Shown piece after piece: positions 48,206 to 54,699 of a stretch of 64,000 nucleotides of DNA (position 1 is its first letter; every line of letters begins with the position of its first letter). Both the position numbers and the translations under genes were made by a program. Source of the DNA: Pseudoxanthomonas broegbernensis (GTDB lineage: Bacteria; Pseudomonadota; Gammaproteobacteria; Xanthomonadales; Xanthomonadaceae); the NCBI RefSeq assembly GCF_014202435.1, contig NZ_JACHGU010000003.1, positions 372,001-436,000 of the forward strand. Reading direction: 5' to 3'. The notes below the pieces were generated by a model. That model saw nothing but the letters and a program-made list of their open reading frames with translations, was not told the origin of the DNA and searched no databases.

Positions 48206-48534
48206 AGCTCGCCCTCCATCGCCCGGCGCTTGCGGGTGACGTGGTACGGGGTCAGCAGGGCGTGGGCCTTCATGTCGGCCGACGGTCGCGCGCTGCCTTC
48301 CTTGTCCGTCCATACCTTCGGGGTCAGCTCGCCCGCCAGCGTCACGGGGTCGCCGGCAGTCAGTGCCAGCAGCCCGGCCACGGTGCCGGCGTCGAAGGCG
48401 ATCACGGACACGCTCAGGCGATCCTCAGCCCCGGTTGTCACCAGCACGCGCGCGGTGGCGTAGGCGCTGCCGTTGCGGCTTGTGCCGGGCTTGGGGTCGG
48501 CGGCCAGCCGGCCAGACAGCAGGGCATCAATCAT
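48202..48534 (-). CDS. SSB-like single-stranded DNA-binding protein
   Basis: 110 residues, shorter than chromosomal SSB (about 170). MIDALLSGRLAADPKPGTS, TARVLVTTG and the LAGELTPKVWTDKEG strand follow the OB-fold pattern of SSB. The acidic C-terminal tip of SSB is missing; the end is basic (TRKRRAMEGEL). The start overlaps the upstream gene by 8 bases. It probably coats DNA during replication of the element. Confidence 0.75.
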   Translation of the reverse strand: MIDALLSGRLAADPKPGTSRNGSAYATARVLVTTGAEDRLSVSVIAFDAGTVAGLLALTAGDPVTLAGELTPKVWTDKEGSARPSADMKAHALLTPYHVTRKRRAMEGEL

Positions 48535-49180
48535 GATTCCTCCAATCCGCGCAGCGGTGGCGCTTCATCGGCCAATGGGCGCGGCCGGGGCCAAGCTGGC
48601 ATCCGCCCATGCCGGCCTCGGGATTCACGGTGTCGGGCAGGTAGTGCCGACAGTCGCCGCAGGCCACCGGCGGGCGCGGGATCGCCTTCCCGGCCTTGCG
48701 ACGGAAACACCACGGGCACGCCTTCACCACGGCCGGGCACGTCGGCCACAGCAGGACAGGGCCGCAGCCTTCGCAGGTGCGCGCCACGGCCTCGCCCCAG
48801 CCCGGCGGCACCTGCCCCGCGTCCATGCGCTGCCGGGCTTCCAGCGCGCGCAGGTACGCCCTCAACACGTCATCCGGCATTCCATCGCAGGCGGCCGCAT
48901 CGGCATCGGCCAGGCCATGCACCAGCCCGGCCGGCAGCCCTTCGCCTTCGGCCAGCACCAGCAGCCGCGCGCGCTGCGCCTTCGCTTTCTCAGCGTCGCC
49001 CCCTTGCGACTCTTGCGACTCTGCGACTATTCGGGGCGTGTTTTCGCACTCCAACCCCGTGCGACTCTTGCGACTCTGCGACTTTTCCGGGTGCGGGGGC
49101 TGAAAAGTCGCAAGAGTCGCGGGAGTCGCAGCGGGTGCGCTTTCCGCATTCGCCAGCAGGCTCGCCAGCAGCCGGCCCAT
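48527..49180 (-). CDS. Cys-rich zinc-ribbon protein of the island
   Basis: 217 residues. The C-terminal half contains at least four Cys pairs: CEGCGP, CPWCFRRK, CGDCRHYLPDTVNP and a final HRCADWR. This end is a known module in phage- and island-encoded proteins of unclear role; zinc binding is likely. The N-terminal 60 residues are Ser/Gln/Lys-rich and encoded by a repeated DNA block (49003-49131). ATG at 49180 with GGAGG 10 bases upstream; it follows the TOPRIM gene directly. Confidence 0.65.
   Translation of the reverse strand: MGRLLASLLANAESAPAATPATLATFQPPHPEKSQSRKSRTGLECENTPRIVAESQESQGGDAEKAKAQRARLLVLAEGEGLPAGLVHGLADADAAACDGMPDDVLRAYLRALEARQRMDAGQVPPGWGEAVARTCEGCGPVLLWPTCPAVVKACPWCFRRKAGKAIPRPPVACGDCRHYLPDTVNPEAGMGGCQLGPGRAHWPMKRHRCADWRNHD
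49003..49131. repeat. GCGACTC repeat cluster and inverted copies
   Basis: TTGCGACTCTTGCGACTCTG (from 49004) recurs almost exactly from 49061, and the inverted form AAAAGTCGCAAGAGTCGC lies at 49103-49120. In total at least eight copies of GCGACT/AGTCGC occur in 129 bp. The second block and the inverted block could form a stem. It lies in the start of the Cys-rich gene. Iteron-like replication origin is one reading. Confidence 0.6.
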
Positions 49181-49181
49181 G

Positions 49182-51260
49182 TCAGCCACCCTCCGGTGCC
49201 GGTGCAATGCGCCAGACGTGGCGACGGTGGCGGCCATCCAACACCGCGCCGCCCTCGACAGGCTCAGCCCATCCGGCCCGTTCAAGCTCGCCCATTGCCC
49301 GCGTGAAGGTTTCCCGCTCGCGGATGCGGCCCGGGCCTAGCCGCAGGGCGTCGCGGGAATACAGCAGCGTCCGGCCGGTGTCGTGGCACCAGCCCAGCAG
49401 GGCTTCCGCGTCGCGCACCTCGGGCGACAGCTCCGCCGTGCCGGCCAGCCTTGCGGCTTCGTTCAAGTGCCACAGTGCCAGCTCAGCCGCTCGCCCGATG
49501 GTGGCCGCGTCGATTTCCTGCGCCCCGGTCGATTCCAGCAGGGACAGGACGCCGGCAATCCTCAGCACCTGCTCCGGCGTTTTGCTTGCCCACGGCTTCA
49601 CGGTGGCGAATTGCCCGCCGGGCGTCATGCCCGCTTCCACGGCGTCGTGAAGCTGCACCCATGCGGCCTTCGCCTTCGCGCTCAGGTGCAGCGGCCGGGG
49701 CTGCAATTCCTGCCGTTCGCCTTCGGCCAGCGGCAGCGGCTCCCGGTGCAATTCGCCAAGCCGGTGCGCCATCCGCCCCAGCGCCGCATCATGGCGCAGG
49801 CTTTCGGCCTTGTACGGCCGCGTGCCCGCCGTCGATTGCGGCCAAGCCAGCAGGCAACGGGCCAGGAACCCTTGCCCGCTCAGCACGTCATCCGACAGTG
49901 CGCGTTCGGCAATGACGGGCTGCGCCAGCAGGTGCAGGGCCATCCGCCGGCCGTGTAGCTTCGTCGCCCCATCCATCGCGCGCACCCGATCCAGCGTCCC
50001 GCTGTCCCATAGCTTGCAAAGCGTCCCGGCGGTGCGCGTCACGGTTTCCTTCGTCATGCCATGACCGCCAAACACCAGCGCGGCTTCATCCGTGAACGCC
50101 CCGACGGTCGGCCAGCCGGCGGCCAGCAGCTTTGCCAGCCCTTCGGCGGTGAAGTCGGCCACGGTGACGCGCGGCAGCAGCGGGGCAGGCGGTGCCGGGC
50201 CGATGTCCTGCAATGCCCGCGCCAACCCTGCGCCCTGCGATTTCTTGGCCTTGGTCTTCGCATCGGTGCAGCGGGCTTCCCATTCGGCAAGTTCGGCCGC
50301 GTGGGCTTCAAGCTCGACTTCGTGCGACTTCGCCAACGCCTTTTCATGGTCGCGCGCTGCCCGCATGGCTTCGGCGTCTACCGCGCTTTTCCGCTCGCCG
50401 CTCTCGGCGACAGTCAGCATCCAAAGCGACAGGGGCACGGTGCGGCCGTCTATTTCCACGTCCGCCAGCGCCTGCGCCGCCAGCGATGCCGCTGCCAGAA
50501 CGGATGCCCCGCATACCGCGTCCGGCGCTTGGATGACGCGCCGCAGGCTCTCCGCTGCCGGTTGCAGGACGGGGCCAAGCTCCGCCAGCGGGTACGGCTC
50601 CGGCGGTGGCACGGGACGGCGCAGCGGCTCGGGCGCGAAGCCTTCAACCCTCACAGCAGGGGCGGCCAGCATCGGCAGCGTGTCCAAGTCGCCGCCGGGG
50701 TTCGCCGCCAGCCAATCCACCACGTCACCGCCATCGGGCAGGTTCAGCGCGGCAACGTCGATACGGCGCACGTCGCAGCCCAGCGCGCGCAGGCGGCCGG
50801 CCACCTTGTCGGCATACTCCGCGCCGGGGCCGTCGTGGTCGGGCCACAGAATGACGCTGCGGCCGCGTAGCGGTGTCCAGTCCATACCGTCGGCGCTAGA
50901 TGCGCCGCCGCTTGTGGTCGCCACATTGCCGGCCTTCGCCAGCGCATCGGCGCAGCTCTCACCCTCGACAATCCAGACAGGCGCGGCGGTGTCGGCCAGC
51001 AGCTCGGGCAGGCGATACAGCGGCTTGCCTTCCTTCGGCGCTGGCGGCTCTCCCATGGCGTAGCGCAGGCCGTCCAAGCGCATTGGCTTGATTACCTTCC
51101 TTCCGTCGGGATGCTTCAGGCGGGGCCGGTAGAACAACGGCTGGCCGTCGGCATCGGCGTAGCAATGCAACGCCACGGGCGCGAAGCCTTCGGCAATGTC
51201 TCGGGCAAACAGCCGCCGCGCGCCGGCTTGCGGGGTTTCCATCTTGGGGACGGCGTTCAT
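49182..51260 (-). CDS. TOPRIM/DUF3987 replication protein of the island
   Basis: 692 residues. Near residues 85-175 is a TOPRIM domain: VWIVEGESCADALAKAG with the catalytic Glu and VILWPDHDGPGAEYA with the Asp motif. The rest resembles DUF3987: MLTVAESGERKSAVDAEAM with a P-loop-like Ser/Gly stretch, VFGGHGMTKET and WPQSTAGTRPY. Such proteins are primase/helicase components. The zinc-finger domain that normally precedes TOPRIM is absent here and is in the adjacent gene. Start at 51260 overlaps that gene as ATGA; GGGGGT precedes. Confidence 0.82.
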   Translation of the reverse strand: MNAVPKMETPQAGARRLFARDIAEGFAPVALHCYADADGQPLFYRPRLKHPDGRKVIKPMRLDGLRYAMGEPPAPKEGKPLYRLPELLADTAAPVWIVEGESCADALAKAGNVATTSGGASSADGMDWTPLRGRSVILWPDHDGPGAEYADKVAGRLRALGCDVRRIDVAALNLPDGGDVVDWLAANPGGDLDTLPMLAAPAVRVEGFAPEPLRRPVPPPEPYPLAELGPVLQPAAESLRRVIQAPDAVCGASVLAAASLAAQALADVEIDGRTVPLSLWMLTVAESGERKSAVDAEAMRAARDHEKALAKSHEVELEAHAAELAEWEARCTDAKTKAKKSQGAGLARALQDIGPAPPAPLLPRVTVADFTAEGLAKLLAAGWPTVGAFTDEAALVFGGHGMTKETVTRTAGTLCKLWDSGTLDRVRAMDGATKLHGRRMALHLLAQPVIAERALSDDVLSGQGFLARCLLAWPQSTAGTRPYKAESLRHDAALGRMAHRLGELHREPLPLAEGERQELQPRPLHLSAKAKAAWVQLHDAVEAGMTPGGQFATVKPWASKTPEQVLRIAGVLSLLESTGAQEIDAATIGRAAELALWHLNEAARLAGTAELSPEVRDAEALLGWCHDTGRTLLYSRDALRLGPGRIRERETFTRAMGELERAGWAEPVEGGAVLDGRHRRHVWRIAPAPEGG

Positions 51261-51604
51261 GCCCGCACCCCCAGCAGGTCGCGCACGGCATCGGTGAACG
51301 GCAGGCCGGACACGCGAACATGGAAGCCCACAAGGTCGCCGCCGCCGCAGCCGGCAAAGCACTTCCAGCCGCCATGCGCCAGGTTCACGCTCAGCGACGC
51401 GGTGCCGTCGTCATGGAACGGGCATCGGCCCTGCGCCCATCCGTTGCCGTGCGCCTTGCCCAGACTCGGGATGCGCGCGCGGTAGTAGGCGTCCGGGTCG
51501 GGCAGGCGGTCGCGCCAATGCTCGGGCAATCGCCGGGGCTTGCCGTACAGGCCACGCATGGATGCCACGGCCTGCCGGGTGTTCATCGGTAGGGATGCCT
51601 TCAT
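51257..51604 (-). CDS. CHC2 zinc-finger primase component
   Basis: 115 residues. CPFHDDGTASLSVNLAHGGW followed by KCFAGCGGGDLVGF matches the CHC2 DNA-binding zinc finger of DnaG/P4-type primases (Cys, His, Cys, Cys). It is encoded separately from the TOPRIM domain that it usually shares a polypeptide with. Overlapping ATGA junctions occur on both sides, so it is co-translated. It should direct primase to template DNA. Confidence 0.85.
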   Translation of the reverse strand: MKASLPMNTRQAVASMRGLYGKPRRLPEHWRDRLPDPDAYYRARIPSLGKAHGNGWAQGRCPFHDDGTASLSVNLAHGGWKCFAGCGGGDLVGFHVRVSGLPFTDAVRDLLGVRA

Positions 51605-51762
51605 CGAGCACCCTCCCAAATCGCATGGGCGACAAGCGCCGCCACAAAGGCCAGCGGCCCCAGCATCGGCAGCCAGTGCAGCAGGGTAGAATTGCGGTGC
51701 GCCCAGCCAGCCAGCTTGCGCCCGATGCCCGCCTCGCGCGGGCTTCGCTTTTCTTGATTCAT
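51601..51762 (-). CDS. Small single-pass membrane protein
   Basis: 53 residues. Basic N-terminus (MNQEKRSPREAGIGRKLAGW) followed by one hydrophobic segment, LLHWLPMLGPLAFVAALVAH, and a short tail. It starts inside the end of the AlpA-like gene and ends inside the start of the CHC2 gene, both as ATGA overlaps, which argues that it is a true gene. No family is recognised. In phage satellites, small membrane proteins often act on membrane or superinfection, but nothing here shows that. Confidence 0.6.
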   Translation of the reverse strand: MNQEKRSPREAGIGRKLAGWAHRNSTLLHWLPMLGPLAFVAALVAHAIWEGAR

Positions 51763-52010
51763 GCCGCCGCCTTTGCACCAGCGGCGCTTTCAATCAACGC
51801 GCGGATATCCTCGGCACGCCACGCGGTACAGCGCTCGCCAATCTTGACCGGCTGCGGGTAGCGGCCAGCGCGCACGCCAGCCCACCAGGTCGATTTGCTC
51901 ACCGGGATCAAGCCCGGCACAGCGGGAATGTTGCGCTTTGAGTCGGCCGGGGTGCCGACAATTTGCGGGAGTCGCAGGAAGCCAGTAGACGGGAGGGAAT
52001 CGCGGTGCAT
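51759..52010 (-). CDS. AlpA-family transcriptional regulator
   Basis: 83 residues. PVSKSTWWAGVRAGRYPQPVK and the flanking RAEDIRALIE match the AlpA/MerR-like DNA-binding fold that selects excision or replication genes in P4-like elements. ATG at 52010 follows a -10 TAATAG and inverted repeat. It leads the replication operon, so it probably activates it or the integrase. A longer in-frame form is not evident. Confidence 0.85.
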   Translation of the reverse strand: MHRDSLPSTGFLRLPQIVGTPADSKRNIPAVPGLIPVSKSTWWAGVRAGRYPQPVKIGERCTAWRAEDIRALIESAAGAKAAA

Positions 52011-52051
52011 GGTATCGCCTTGTGACGGCCACCAATGGGCCGGGCGATACC
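52011..52051 (-). promoter_or_regulatory. Inverted repeat next to the AlpA start
   Basis: GGTATCGCC (52011-52019) and GGCGATACC (52043-52051) flank 23 bp immediately before the AlpA-like start on the minus strand. Arms of 9 bp suit a regulator operator or an RNA stem that hides the start region; the right arm abuts the candidate -10. Confidence 0.5.
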
Positions 52052-52080
52052 TATTAGATTCACTTTGGAGGAGGCTTCAA
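52051..52080 (-). promoter_or_regulatory. Candidate promoter for the alpA operon
   Basis: On the minus strand TTGAAG (52080-52075) and TAATAG (52056-52051) with an 18-bp spacer. This would drive the eight-gene operon from the AlpA-like gene. It is unusually A/T-rich compared with neighbouring DNA. Confidence 0.55.
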
Positions 52081-52085
52081 CGGTA

Positions 52086-52107
52086 GATGCAACCAATCGG
52101 TTGCATC
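52086..52107. promoter_or_regulatory. 22-bp perfect inverted repeat upstream of the alpA promoter
   Basis: GATGCAACC-AATC-GGTTGCATC, overlapping the end of the XRE gene and lying just upstream of the -35. A good candidate for the XRE repressor's operator. Confidence 0.55.
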
Positions 52108-52480
52108 ACGGCGGCGCGGGTCTCCCTTGAGGATCTAGCACGGCAATGCGCACGTCATAGCCAACCGCTGCCGCGTATCGCTGCACAACTCCCAGAGTCA
52201 GCTCACGGTAGGCCGGGCTGTCCACAGGTTCGGAAAACATGCCTTCAAGGCGGGACACGAATTGCCGGGATACGCCCATGCGCTCGGCAATGTCTTGTTG
52301 CCTTAAGGTCGATCCTCGCCTCACTGCTACAAGCCTCCCCAAGACGTGCCACAAGTCGCCGTGTGTCCAGCCATGGAACGCAACTAGCGGCGTTGTCCGC
52401 CGGCTACGGGCTGTTTCGTGCTTCGCATCATCGCGCGCGCGCTGTTTCTCGCTCCGATCCAACCAGCCCCGTCGTGCCAT
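52106..52480 (-). CDS. XRE-family helix-turn-helix regulator
   Basis: 124 residues. After a basic, Arg-rich N-terminus (about 1-50), the HTH reads RRGSTLRQQDIAERMGVSRQ and FVSRLEGMFSEP. The C-terminus AVGYDVRIAVLDPQGRPAPP is a short tail. It lies 6 bp after the integrase and is likely the repressor or control protein of the element. The palindrome at 52086 overlaps its stop. Confidence 0.78.
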   Translation of the reverse strand: MARRGWLDRSEKQRARDDAKHETARSRRTTPLVAFHGWTHGDLWHVLGRLVAVRRGSTLRQQDIAERMGVSRQFVSRLEGMFSEPVDSPAYRELTLGVVQRYAAAVGYDVRIAVLDPQGRPAPP

Positions 52481-52486
52481 TGCGCG

Positions 52487-53701
52487 TCAGCCCGCCTTCG
52501 CGCGCAGCGGTATGACGTTCCCGCCTTCGCGCAGGTTGTCCAAGTAGTCGGCCCATGCCTGCATCATCTTCCGGCGTTCGGGCAGGTGCGCGGTGCGGTT
52601 ATAGGCGCGGCCATTCGGGTCGCGTACCGCGTGCGCCAACTGGTGTTCGATGTAGTCGGGTCGGAAGCCCAGCACCTCATCAAGAATTGTCCGCGCCATC
52701 GCCCGGAACCCGTGGCCGGTCATGGTGTCGCCATCCAAACCCATACGGCGCATTGCAGCGATTACCGCCGCCTCACTCATTGGCCGGCCCTTGCCACGCG
52801 CGCTGGGGAACACGTAGTCGCCCCGGCCCGTGATGGGGTGAAGCTCGCGCAGGATTTCCACCGCCTGCACCGACAGCGGCACGATATGCGGCTGTTTCGT
52901 TTTGCTCGCCGTGAAGCGCCACTCCGCCGTGCCTAGGTCGATATCCGCCCATTGGGCATGGCGTAGCTCGCCGGGCCGGACAAACACCAGCGGGGCCAGC
53001 TTCAAGGCCGCCGCCACCGCCGGGGTTCCGGGGTAGCCATACAGCGCGCGCAGCATCGGGCCGACGGCCGCCGGGTCGGTCACGCTGGCAAAATGCCGGC
53101 CCTCCGGCTGCGACAGCGCGCCCTTCAAGTCGGGCACGGGGTTACGCTCAGCCCGGCCCGTGGCGATGGCATACCGGAACACCTGCCCCGCCAGCATCTT
53201 TGCCCGGTGCGCCGTCTCCACAGCACCGCGTGCTTCCACCTTTCGCAGCGCCGCCAGCAGCTCCGGGGCCGTCACGTCCGCCACGGGCCGACTGCCAAGG
53301 TACGGGGACAAGTCCTTTTCCAGCAGCCGCCGTTCCCGCACGGCGGAACCCGGGGCCAGCGTCTTTGCCCGAATTGCCAGCAGTTCATCGGCCACGGCGT
53401 CGAAGCTGTTACCGGCTTTGTCCAGCATCGCGGCCCGTTCCGCCTTCCGCTGCTCTCCGGGGTCATAGCCCGCCGCCAGCAGCTTCCGGCCTGCCGCATG
53501 GCGTTCCCGGGCATCAGCTAGCGTGACTTCGGGATAGGTGCCCAGCGCCAGCCGCTTTTCCTTGCCGGCGTGCCGATACTTCCAGCGCCACAGCTTGCCG
53601 CCGGCTGGGGATACCTCCAGGTACAGGCCGCCGCCGTCAAACAGGCGTACAGGCTTGGCGGCCGGCTTGGCCTTGCGGATGGCAACGTCGGATAGGGGCA
53701 T
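52487..53701 (-). CDS. Tyrosine-type integrase (P4-like)
   Basis: 404 residues. N-terminal arm-binding DUF4102 domain (about 1-90: MPLSDVAIRKAKPAAKP, YLEVSPAGGKLWRWKYR). Catalytic residues: Arg in VRPGELRHAQW (near 242), His-x-x-Arg in GHGFRAMART (near 333), and the nucleophile Tyr in RAYNRTAHL (near 367). ATG at 53701 has AGAGAGGAT upstream. The tRNA-Pro 3' end is 177 bp away. It integrates or excises the element; the ATGCCCCC pair at 53745-53764 lies just upstream. Confidence 0.93.
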   Translation of the reverse strand: MPLSDVAIRKAKPAAKPVRLFDGGGLYLEVSPAGGKLWRWKYRHAGKEKRLALGTYPEVTLADARERHAAGRKLLAAGYDPGEQRKAERAAMLDKAGNSFDAVADELLAIRAKTLAPGSAVRERRLLEKDLSPYLGSRPVADVTAPELLAALRKVEARGAVETAHRAKMLAGQVFRYAIATGRAERNPVPDLKGALSQPEGRHFASVTDPAAVGPMLRALYGYPGTPAVAAALKLAPLVFVRPGELRHAQWADIDLGTAEWRFTASKTKQPHIVPLSVQAVEILRELHPITGRGDYVFPSARGKGRPMSEAAVIAAMRRMGLDGDTMTGHGFRAMARTILDEVLGFRPDYIEHQLAHAVRDPNGRAYNRTAHLPERRKMMQAWADYLDNLREGGNVIPLRAKAG

Positions 53702-53744
53702 CGGGGCATCCTCTCTGGGGGCATCGGGGCATTTCCCCGCCGCC

Positions 53745-53764
53745 ATGCCCCCATATATGCCCCC
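53745..53764. promoter_or_regulatory. Right-end paired ATGCCCCC motifs of the island
   Basis: ATGCCCCC at 53745 and 53757, same 12-bp spacing as at 47338/47350. Inverted copies GGGGGCAT (53717-53724) and GGGGGCAC (53769-53776) are nearby. Location between integrase and tRNA-Pro suits arm-type sites. Confidence 0.55.
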
Positions 53765-53821
53765 GGCTGGGGGCACATTGCAAGGGACGCCATTGGACGC
53801 CACCGGACACCAGACAACAAA

Positions 53822-53845
53822 AAACCCCTGATTTCTCAAGGGTTT
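53822..53845. terminator. Bidirectional terminator between integrase and tRNA-Pro
   Basis: AAACCCCTGA-TTTC-TCAAGGGTTT forms a stem with one mismatch, with runs of T on both outer sides (GGTTTTTG on plus, GGTTTTTTG on minus). It ends the tRNA-Pro transcript and shields the island. Confidence 0.7.
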
Positions 53846-53878
53846 TTGGTCTTTCTTGGCCGTCTTTGGACGGTTAAA

Positions 53879-53955
53879 TGGTCGGGGTAGCCGGATTTGA
53901 ACCGACGACCACTTGTCCCCCAGACAAGTGCGCTACCAGGCTGCGCTATACCCCG
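53879..53955 (-). tRNA. tRNA-Pro (TGG)
   Basis: 77 bases with encoded CCA. Acceptor CGGGGTA/TACCCCG pairs fully; anticodon stem CTTGT/ACAAG with loop CTGGGGG (anticodon TGG); T-arm GTCGGTTCAAATCCGGC. It is intact, as expected if an element inserted at its 3' end restored it. Confidence 0.97.
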
Positions 53956-54030
53956 AAGAACTTCGCCGCCGAGGCGGGCCGCGATTATACCGCTTCGGCC
54001 GGGCGCTGGGCGAGGCCGGCATGGCGCCGG

Positions 54031-54387
54031 TCAGCGCCGCAGCAATTGCAGCACTTCCTCCAGCTCCATGCGCACCTGGCGCACGATCTGGCTGCTCAGC
54101 GCCGACTCCTGCCTGGCGCCCTCGCCTTCCAGGCGCAGCCGCGCGCCGCCGATGGTGTAGCCCTGCTCGTACAGCAGGCCGCGGATCTGGCGCACCATCA
54201 GCACGTCGTGGCGCTGGTAGTAGCGGCGGTTGCCGCGGCGCTTGACCGGGCTCAGGCTGGGGAATTCGGTCTCCCAGTAGCGCAGCACGTGCGGCTTGAC
54301 GTCGCACAGCTCGCTGACCTCGCCGATGGTGAAGTAGCGCTTGGCCGGGATCGGCGGGAGTTCGCGGTTGCTGCCGGGATCAAGCAT
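54031..54387 (-). CDS. MerR-family regulator
   Basis: 118 residues. The HTH begins [21 protein letters not shown] and continues with [12 protein letters not shown]; a helical tail of about 35 residues follows. It is the short MerR that follows ihfA in many gammaproteobacteria, with unknown target. The ATG at 54387 overlaps the ihfA stop. Confidence 0.85.
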   Translation of the reverse strand: MLDPGSNRELPPIPAKRYFTIGEVSELCDVKPHVLRYWETEFPSLSPVKRRGNRRYYQRHDVLMVRQIRGLLYEQGYTIGGARLRLEGEGARQESALSSQIVRQVRMELEEVLQLLRR

Positions 54388-54685
54388 TCGGCGCGGCTCC
54401 GGCGTAGGCCTCGACGCGCTCCTTCAGCTTCTGCCCGGGGCGGAAGGTGACCACGGTGCGAGCGGAGATCGGGATCTCCTCGCCGGTCTTGGGGTTGCGT
54501 CCGGGGCGCTGGTTCTTGCGGCGCAGGTCGAAGTTGCCGAAACCGGACAGCTTCACCTGGCGGCCGCCCTGCAGCGCCTCGCGCAGCACCTCGAAGAAGG
54601 CGTCGACGAATTCTTTCGCCTCGCGCTTGTTCAGGCCGACTTCGTCGAAAAGACGCTCGGCCATCTCCGCCTTGGTCAGTGCCAT
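54380..54685 (-). CDS. ihfA: Integration host factor subunit alpha
   Basis: 101 residues. Beta-arm motif [21 protein letters not shown] and the N-terminal [17 protein letters not shown] are family-typical. With IhfB it bends DNA sharply. AGGGGA is 7 bases before the ATG. It follows pheT by 14 bp, the conserved arrangement. Confidence 0.97.
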   Translation of the reverse strand: MALTKAEMAERLFDEVGLNKREAKEFVDAFFEVLREALQGGRQVKLSGFGNFDLRRKNQRPGRNPKTGEEIPISARTVVTFRPGQKLKERVEAYAGAAPNA

Positions 54686-54699
54686 TCAATTCCCCTGCA

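Larger units (their letters stand above)
47338..53764 (-). mobile_element. Compact integrated element next to tRNA-Pro
   Basis: About 6.4 kb between repeated end motifs, all genes on the minus strand, most with overlapping ends: integrase, XRE, AlpA-like, small membrane protein, CHC2 zinc protein, TOPRIM/DUF3987 protein, Cys-rich protein, SSB-like protein, HGG-motif protein. There is no capsid, tail, terminase or conjugation gene. Gene content resembles P4/PICI-type satellites or small replicative elements of Xanthomonadaceae. Its integrase end lies 115 bp from the tRNA-Pro 3' end. Exact attachment repeats were not found, so the limits are approximate. Confidence 0.75.

Noticed and set aside
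53879..53955. Direct copy of the tRNA-Pro 3' end as island attachment repeat
   Set aside because: Searched 47.0-47.6 kb by eye; only 7-base matches, which are expected by chance.
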